Positions 1 through 8,300 of a stretch of 64,000 nucleotides of DNA are shown piece by piece. The stretch lies in assembly GCA_014084085.1 (NCBI GenBank), contig NPFB01000122.1, forward strand, positions 242,358-306,357, in the 5' to 3' direction. The stretch is from Hondaea fermentalgiana (lineage: Eukaryota > Sar > Bigyra > Thraustochytrida > Thraustochytriidae). The position numbers and the translations under genes are program-made. Each line of letters starts with the position of its first letter. Position 1 is the first letter of the stretch. Under the pieces are notes generated by a model. That model did no database searches, had not been told where the DNA came from, and was given only the letters and a program-made list of their open reading frames with translations.

Positions 1-1009
1 CTCAACAAACTTGAAGCCAGCCCGCCACAGGCCTACAGCGGCCAAGCGCGAGAGCAAGAGCAAGAGCAAGGCGAGGACGGCGACTCCGCATCAAAAGGCT
101 AAAGCATGTAGAGGCGTGCGGGCGCGAGACGGGCGAGCAGGGGAGGCGAGCTTGCGGGCCCAAGAACTCGAGTCGTCGCGTGCTCGGCATTCGTTTCATT
201 TTGACTGTGGGGAGGGGGAGGGCTTGTTTTTCTTTTTTGGGCGCCATGAATGAATCAATCAATGAATAACAATCTCCGAGCGCACATTCCGCGAGCGACG
301 CTGCCCAGAAGAGTTGCTGCTGCTGCCGCTGGTCGCTGCGCGGCGGCGGCAGCATGGCGAAGAAGGTCAGGTCGCTGCAACGGGCCCATGCGCAAGGGGG
401 GGCGCTCGATTGTGCTCTCACGCGTCGATTGATAGCGAGTTGGAATGGAAAAGGATGGTGAGAAAGAGACGTTACACAGAGGACCGGCGCTGGCCCCGGC
501 CGGCGCCGGCGCGTGGCGAGGGGCTTTTGCGAACCCAGAGAAAGGGAACTCTAAACTGAAATGAGCCCACCTTGTCATCCTTCCACTCCGATTCCGAGTC
601 TGCCTCTTTTTCTTCTTCATCATTTTGCTTTCTTTTGTCCAGTCTTCCACGCTCTGTTCTTCTGGTGTGCACCCGCTAATTGGCGAATTGGCTGGCTCGT
701 GACTGGCACCGAGGCTGGAGCAACCAAAAAGTGCTAATGATGAGAAGAGCCTTGTCTTGAGGTCTCAGCAAGCCCCGCTGCAAGATGAGCAAGAAATGGG
801 TGTTGAAGCCGAACACCTGGCTACAACTCGAACGTAAGAAGAGTCGTGAGATGCAAAGACGAGATATGGTCTTTGGTTTTAGCTCGAAGCCTACTCACAT
901 TGTGTGAGAGATGAATAAACATGGCCTTATCTATAAAGGAGGATTCTTGAGAATGGGACCTTCTTGTGATCATACATGAGCGCGGTCGTGCGAAATAAAA
1001 TCAGCAGAT
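1..1009. other. Gene-free left flank
   Basis: I see no convincing gene here. Reading frames in the first 650 bases are short, mutually overlapping and low in complexity. Positions 785-907 (+) hold an ATG-started frame of 40 codons, too short to claim. The right end should contain the 3' untranslated region of the DDI1-like gene, which is transcribed leftward and ends at 1010. Confidence 0.5.
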
Positions 1010-1879
1010 CTACGTGTGGCGCGCGTACTCGGGCGTCTCGCTTTCGCTGAGAAAGGGAACGAGCTCCTCTGGCTCGCCAATGTGAAGACAGTCATTGCGA
1101 AGATCTATCATGGCCTGATGCCTCCTGAGCATGTCAAGTCCCAGCAAGAGCTCAATGTCCTGTGCACCGTCAATGACGGAAAAGCCGCAATTGTACAGCT
1201 GCGTACCGATTTTGATGGGTGCAATGTGAACCCGCCCTAGGATCTGTGCCGACCCAACGCCCACGGCTACACCTGCAAATCGACTGTCTACGAGGCGCAT
1301 GATTCCACATCGATCGGCACAAGCGCGCGACATGACCGTCGTCTGTGCACCCGAGTCGATGAAGGCCTTCACCGGCACATTGTTCACTTCAGTGTCAATA
1401 TAGAGCATCAGCACACGCACAAAGGACTCGGGCGATTCCTCAAAGGCTCGTGCCATGTTCTCACTGATATTTTGAGCGGAAATCTGCGATTCAATGTATC
1501 GTTGTCGTTGGCGCTCCTCCTCGGACACGCGCGGGAGTGAGGCTCGGAGGCTGCGGCGAATTCGCTCACCTAAACCACCGCGGCTTCGCCTCTGTCCTTG
1601 TTGCTGGAGTTGTCCTTCTTGCTGGCTGTATCCAACTGCTGATCCTGTTGCTTCCGCCGGAAGTACGCGCAGCGCCATGAGGTCTTCGTCCTCGACGCCG
1701 ACGTCGCTGAGCAGCGCGTCGTCGGGGAGAACCTCGTTCTTGTAGCTGATCTCGAGGCGTCCCGGGCTCACCTCCATTTCGGCAGCGGCCACGGCCTTGA
1801 CATCGTCCACCTGCGCGCCGCTGCCCACCTCGACCTGCAGCACGTCGTCCGCCCCGGTCACCGCCAGCGTCAGCTGCAT
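1010..1879 (-). CDS. DDI1: DDI1-like ubiquitin-domain aspartic protease
   Basis: This 289-residue protein matches the DNA-damage-inducible 1 family of ubiquitin-directed, retropepsin-fold aspartic proteases that work with the proteasome. Residues 1 to about 75 form a ubiquitin-like domain. A Gln/Arg-rich linker follows. The retropepsin domain starts near residue 165 and carries the catalytic FIDSGAQTTVMS motif (Asp near residue 176) and a second hydrophobic LLGLDMLRRH signature. The frame is open upstream to 1966, but that part is an Arg/Ser/Glu-rich translation of a GAGC repeat, and the ATG at 1879 begins exactly at the ubiquitin-like fold, so I start there. Many family members have a C-terminal UBA domain. 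Here the protein stops soon after the protease fold, so UBA is absent. Cytosolic location is expected from the family. Confidence 0.88.
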   Translation of the reverse strand: MQLTLAVTGADDVLQVEVGSGAQVDDVKAVAAAEMEVSPGRLEISYKNEVLPDDALLSDVGVEDEDLMALRVLPAEATGSAVGYSQQEGQLQQQGQRRSRGGLGERIRRSLRASLPRVSEEERQRQRYIESQISAQNISENMARAFEESPESFVRVLMLYIDTEVNNVPVKAFIDSGAQTTVMSRACADRCGIMRLVDSRFAGVAVGVGSAQILGRVHIAPIKIGTQLYNCGFSVIDGAQDIELLLGLDMLRRHQAMIDLRNDCLHIGEPEELVPFLSESETPEYARHT

Positions 1880-2326
1880 GGCGGCTTCGCAGTCGCACTC
1901 GCTCGTTCGTTCGCTCGCTCGCTCGCTCGATTGGACTTTGCATCCATCGCTGGCACGTGCGTACACACATCAACAAAAAACAAAGCAAGAAAGAAGCAAG
2001 GGGCAAGCAAGGGGGCAAAAGGCGAAAAAGCTCAAGAAGAAAAAGAAGGTGAAGAAGATTTTGGTTGAGAAGCGGCTGCGGCCAGCGCAAGCCAGGAGCA
2101 GGCCAAGGATGCGTATACGCAGTACGCACGACTAGGCCTACAACAACAACAACGACAACAACAATAACAACGCAGTTTATGCTTGCAGGCTTCGAGAAGA
2201 TTGAAGATGCGCTCAAGCGGAGAGTGCCAAAAAGCCGGCCAGTCACCCATAACTGAACTCTCGCGCTGGATGCATGCATTGTCCGTGTATAGTAGGCCTT
2301 TGAGTGGCTTCTAACACCCAACTTTG
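1880..2326. other. Intergenic: DDI1-like leader and promoter region
   Basis: This 447-bp span lies upstream of the DDI1-like gene and downstream of the giant Tudor/TBCC gene. It contains a GAGC tetranucleotide run next to the DDI1 start (about 1889-1931), a CAA-type run (about 2141-2175), a TAGGCCTA palindrome at 2133-2140 and a TAGGCCTT at 2293-2300. I see no gene in it. Confidence 0.6.
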
Positions 2327-5300
2327 TCATGATGATGATGATAGTGTGGCCGACGTGACAGCGACCTGAGAGCTTTCGAGTTGCGCGCGGAGATCATTGA
2401 GGACGAGCATAGAAGTCCCCAGAGGATCCCGCGAACCTGGCTGCTTGCTTGTGTCGGAGAACTTGGCCCATTTGCGGTCCATCATGGCATGCATATCGGA
2501 AAGTTGAAATCCCAAACGGGCGAGCTCGGCCCATTTTTGCGAGGAGAGCACCCACGAGCGCCACAGCTGCAGCCACGGGCACTGGCCGCCATCGAGGCTT
2601 GCCCCACACTCAGTCTCATCCTTTGTCTCTTCGGCGCCAGCTGCCACTGCTGGCCTGATCGAACGAGGCACAACACCAACGCGTCGCCAGCTCGACGCGA
2701 CCCGCGCGAGTGATTTACCGACGAAATCAAAATGCTGCGAGACCGCCTCATTGCTCGCGGGAGCGAGTTGCTCTAGCAGTGCATTTCTGAAACTCTCGTA
2801 CGATTTTTCCCCATTCTCTTGCAGAGCCATCTTGGAGGAAGCTTCTGCCTCTTGCTCCTTGCATCGCGCAGTCTTGGCGTCAGCCTCCGCCCGAGCGATC
2901 AGTTCGGCCCCCATGGATCTTGCAAAGACACCTGCTCCGGGCAAGAGATACATATCGAACGCAGCATCCTCCTTGACTTCGCCTCTTTGAGGACGCACAA
3001 GAATTGCCCCCGAGAGTCTGCTCAAATGCACGGTTTCCTCCACGGGAAGGTCATCCTCGACCGCTATTGCGACATCGTCTGTATCATCGTGCAGCCCGGA
3101 GAGGCTAATGCGAAATGCCAAGGCCCCATCTCCTGCGGACCGAATCTTGGGTTCGCGCACGACAACTACACTATGCTTGACCATACTCAGCCCGACAATG
3201 CGGTACCAATACGCGCCCTTGTGCCATCTAGACCGCACATTTTTGTCTTGCGAAGCCAGACATACGAGGTCATTTTTGCACACACTCGCGATCGATGGAG
3301 CATCATCATCTGTTGCGTCAATTTCGTGGCCCCTCGAATCAATGCGCGCCATGCTTGCTGGCGAGCCACCGATTTCCTGAAAGAGAACGGTCGAAGACGC
3401 AAGCGCAGGATTCTGGAGGACCGTGGCCCAAAGAACATGCATACGATCGCGAATCTCAGCCGCGAGTGAATGTTCACCAGCGATCTCGAGAAGTTTGGCG
3501 CGAATGCGTTCATTTTGGCGAAGCTGCCTAAATTTGTCAACTTCGCCACAGAGCAGATCCTCGTCGTCCTCGCTAAGGAGGTCTGAGAACCAACGCATAT
3601 TTGGGGTAAAGGTTCGCCACTTCTCCGCGCAAATGCTTCGTACATGGCTACTCAGCTGGTGGCTGTCGCGAAGTCGTCCAGCATGGGGTCCGACACCGCG
3701 CACAGACAGGCTTCCACCACCACTGCTGTTACTTCCAAACATAACACGACCCAAAAGAGAAGGGATTGGGTACACGTAAACGGTGGACCCTGGTACCATT
3801 GTAAACTTTTGCCACGCGCAGTGCACCACTGAGGTCGTAGTCTTTTCCGTGCTGCTAGCAAGAGCGGCGCCTACAACGGCAACATCGCCGCATTTTCGAT
3901 CGACCTGAACCGCTAGACCTTCAGGTGTCAGTTTACCGCCTGGCCTCGAAACAGGACTACGCGTGATCCACAACATGGCGCCTTCTGCAAGTCGCACGTT
4001 TGGCTCAAGACGCAGGCCCGTAGCACCTCCTTCAATGACTTCAAGCGTGCATCTGGTGAATGTCAAGAGTGGCTTATTGAGAACACTTTTCACGCCCTGA
4101 ACTGTCCATTCTGCCCACGTTTGAAAGAGCGAGCGCGATTGCGCGTGATGAAGTGCATGCAGTGCGCGCCCTACAAAAATCCACTCGTCCATCCCGAGCC
4201 TTGTCTCGGGCGTGCTTGTATTAAGAGAAGTGCGCATGCACCGGCTTTCAAAGTCGAGAGCTTTGAGCGCGTCAACGACCCGCTTCTCCACCTTGACGGC
4301 ATCTTCCCACGCGAGAAAGTCACGTTGCGCCTGCACAGCTCGCTCCTTTTCAGCATCCTCTTGCGCTGCCAAGAGAGCGTCAAATTGGCGAAGTTCGTGC
4401 TCGGTGGACGCAACATTTTTCCAGGGATTCTGCGGGTTGTGTGAGCGCGACACGTAGACGCGACCTTTCGAGCCCGCCGAATTGGCCTTAAGCGCCTGCA
4501 CCAAGGGACCAGACCCGGGAAGCGATGTGCGTTGGGCAGCATGCATATAGTTGGTATTTGCCTCACCTTCGAGGGCACGCCCGTTGCCCGCGTAGCGAAG
4601 AGGCAGCGCTCTTTCGGACGCAAAGGCGGCAGCGAGGTCACTTGGTCCTCCTGCGGGGCGAGGAAACGGCGTTTTGCGCTCCGCCTTGGCGTCTCGAAGC
4701 TGCTCCAGCGTGCGGGTTTTCACCCGAGACTTCTCTTTAAGTTGTTTCCACTGCTCAAAGTCGCGCGCTGCTTCGGCCTTGCGCTCCGCAGCACGCCGTG
4801 CAGCTTCTGCCTGCTTTGCCTCATGATCGGCTTTTGCCCACGTTTGAAGCAGCTGCAAGGCCTCCTTTGTGGAACCTGGACCCGAAGTTTGACCTGGCGT
4901 TCGGTTCAAGTAGTCGTCTCTGGCTTCTACGCGCTGCACGAATCGTGCCCACTCATCTCGGCAAACCTTTTTATACAAGGAATTTTGTAGACGCACTTCG
5001 GGATCGAGGGGAACGTCGGGCACAATGTGCGCTCGCGCAAAGTCGCCTCGTTGCTCTTGACGGGAATGTTTCAGAACACGACGCTCGCACTGTCGGTGCG
5101 TAAACAAGAGTCCATCAAAGACAACGTCGTCCTCGTCCTCGTCTCCAGTGCCGCCGCTTCGTGCCTGCAGAGAGGAATCAATGATGCCGAGTTTGCGTGC
5201 CAGAGCCGCGCTGACTCTGATATCCTGAAGATCCTTGTTGCTGGCGATGGTCCAATCGATCCAGGCCTTTTCGAGCTGTGGGATCGCTTGCTGCTGGGCA

Positions 5301-8300
5301 GAGCATCGTGCGTTTTCAGCCAGCTCAAGGCCCTCAACATGAATGCGCGCCAGCGCGAGGCCCACCTCGTGCCACGTCTCGTTATTGTGGGCGCGCGAAC
5401 GAAAGTTTAAGGGTTTGAGCTGCAACTCGGTCACTTTTTGCGTCCACTGCGGCGTGACAATTTCTGATGGCCCTGGACTTCGGACAACCTTTCCACTGCG
5501 TTCGGACTCGTAACCTTCGTAAAGACCATAAAGAAGTTTTACTGCGCGATTGGCGTCTGCTCGATGTGCAGTCATGCGCAAGCTAGCGTTCGATTGAGAG
5601 GCCCGTGCATCGCTTTTTTGCTTGCGAAGCCGACGTTTCATGGCGACGAGAAAGTCTGCGCGTTGTTTTTTCGCCTCTTCAAGCTCATTCATCGCATCTG
5701 CAATAACCTCTGCTTCAATGCCTTCCGTCGCGAGGGTCGTAACAACCTCGGGCGTGGTTTTCGGTGCTTTCGAAGATTTCGCTTGCCGGCCACGGCCTGC
5801 GTTCCACCCTCGTTCAAGCTCCTTTTCTCGCGTCAGACGCTCCATCTCGCGCGCGTGCGAAGCTGCAGCGCGCATGTCCTGCTGCAAGGCCACACGCGAT
5901 TCTTGTATTTCCTGCCGGATGACTTCTAGCTCGGCAAGAGATGCGAGCTGTTCGCCGCCCACTTCCGCCCGGTCAGATGGGACCCTTTTTGTGTTTCCAA
6001 GACGTGGCGAAAGACCTTCCTCCGTTTCCGCGGTAAGATCGACGAGCCGATGTTGCAGCTTCTCCATGGCTTCTTGATGCTGAAGCATGAGCTGCTGCTG
6101 GAACTCGCGCTGTGCGCAAATCTCTCTCTGCATCGTCTCGATGAGGACACTTTGTCGTGCTTGCGACCGCGAGGCCGCGAGACTTTCGGCTTGTTTTCGC
6201 CTCTGCTCCAAAATTCGTGCTTCTTGCGCTTTGCGCTCTTTCCGCATCCGAACTTGATCGACGCGCTGCTCCTCGCGAAGTTTGGTCAACTCTAAACGAA
6301 GCAGCGTAAAAGCATTGTCTTCTGGATCTCGCCTCGCACGCTGTTGGACGGTTCTTCGCGCCGCACGAGGCGTGGGAATTGCACCGTCAAGTAAGTGAAC
6401 TTGATGCAATTGGACGCCATCAATCGTCTCCCCATTGTCAAGTTCCACCTCAAGCGTTTCGTCACTATGAACGGCATTAACGACGCCTTTACAGAGAGCG
6501 CTCAGGTCAACGTACTCCTCATGTGGATTGCGGTTCACCAACACAGACTCAGACTGCACCGCCTCGTCCACGTTACGCGCTTGGCGAAGCGAGAGAGATC
6601 CACCATATTGAATGCGCGCGCTTGGAGAAGAAGCTTTCTTTGTCTGTCGCCCTTGAGGGGGAGCGACATCCGATGAGGCGCCCTTTTTCCTGTTCTTTCG
6701 CTCCACCGTATCAAAGGTCATCATCTGATGCAGTACAACAGGCTTCTCTTTGCGCAAAAGAGGCGCTTCTATTGCCATTTCGGCAAGGTCATTGTGCTTT
6801 GGCGTTTCACGATTGGATGTGCTCTCTACGTGTCCAGTCAGAAGCTGTACAAAGTCTAGCTTGCAATCCTCCTCAACGTCCCCATCGTCGTAATCAATTG
6901 CAAAGCTACCATCATCATTGATCCGACGAATTTTACCTGTGTAGAAGTCCTCATCCGTGGGATCCTGCGAGCCCCGGTTGAAGTTTACACGGACAACAGC
7001 ACCCGTCATGAGCAACTGATCAGATACATCTTTGGCCCAAGTGAATGTCGCATTCAGCGAGTTGGACGAGGAAATCGCTGCATCCAAAGAAGCTGCAACT
7101 CCAGTCTTTGCATCGCTACTTGAGAGCGGCTCTGCGGTCTCAGCGCTTGTATCCTTTGCTTGCGTTACAGCTTTTGGCTTTGAATCTTGGCAATCTGATG
7201 CACTGGGCTTGAAGGAACAAGAAGTCCGATCATTCTTTTGCGGGGGCGCGACCGCTGGAAAGTCAGCCGCAGCATCTTTGTTATCCTCCAGCCCAGAGGT
7301 TACTGGCGCCTTGGTTGTTTGTGCTACCTTGATGAAATCAATCTTGCAATCATTTTCCACGTCCCCATCATCGTATGCAACCACGAAAGTACCGTCACAA
7401 TTACATGCCTGAATCTTGCCTTGATAAAAGTCGGACGCGCGAGGTTTTTTGGAGTCTCGATTGAAGTTGACACTTACGCGCATCCCAATCGTGAGCTCGT
7501 CTCTGGATATTTCGCTTGCCCAAACGAAGCAAGGGCCTTCTTCGGCGCGCCCAGCCGCGGCGCCGGCCTCGGTGAACTGGCCTTGGTGCGTTGCGCCTCC
7601 GTCAGATTGCGTCGTAGCAACGGCGTCTGGCGCGACAGGGTTGACGCAGTCCCCCGGTCCCTCGAAATCTGACTCGACCCATTCCCACACTAGCTTGTTC
7701 GACTTGGCCTCCTCAAGTCTGTAGTGCGGGTCGGGAATACCATACCCATCGCAACCGTCTTTGTTAAAGTCAAAGATTTGGCGCCAATGGTTGTCAGCGG
7801 GGTCGAGCTTGGCTTTTGCAAAGTGTTCGCGCAAGCCCGCATAGGCACCGTTAAACGGTCGAAAGACAAGGTTTGTGCTTGTCTCGATGACGGGATCCAC
7901 ATTTGAAAAAAGATTGAAAGTGCAGTTCTCACAGTCCCGAAGACGGAGCTGACGGCATGCAAGAGTGAACTCACAGTCTCGGCAATCGCGAATGAAGATG
8001 GAGCTTTCGCAAGGTCCGATAAACACCTTGCTTTTCGTCACCTTGTCAACTTGGACTTGGGAAGACCAGCAAAGTACACGCACCGTGCAGTCACTCAGCG
8101 AGGCGAGGTCAAAGGGCTGGCCATCCACCGAGCCGGGCACTTTGACGAGCGTGGTGTGATTTCCTTCGGCCTGCTTAAAGCAATAGTATGTCTCATACAT
8201 GTAGCGTTTGTACTCGGCGCGATCGTGAAACGTCTTCCCGTCGGGCGCGGAGAAGCTCAACTGGTTCGATGCATCGCTAGATGCCATTTTCTTGGTGACA

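Noticed and set aside
734..742. AATGATGA resembling a snoRNA box C
   Set aside because: No box D (CTGA) at a suitable distance and no complementary terminal stem seen.
785..907. 40-codon ATG frame (+) in the left flank with basic, Trp-containing sequence
   Set aside because: Too short to separate from chance, with no context or neighbouring homologous signal.
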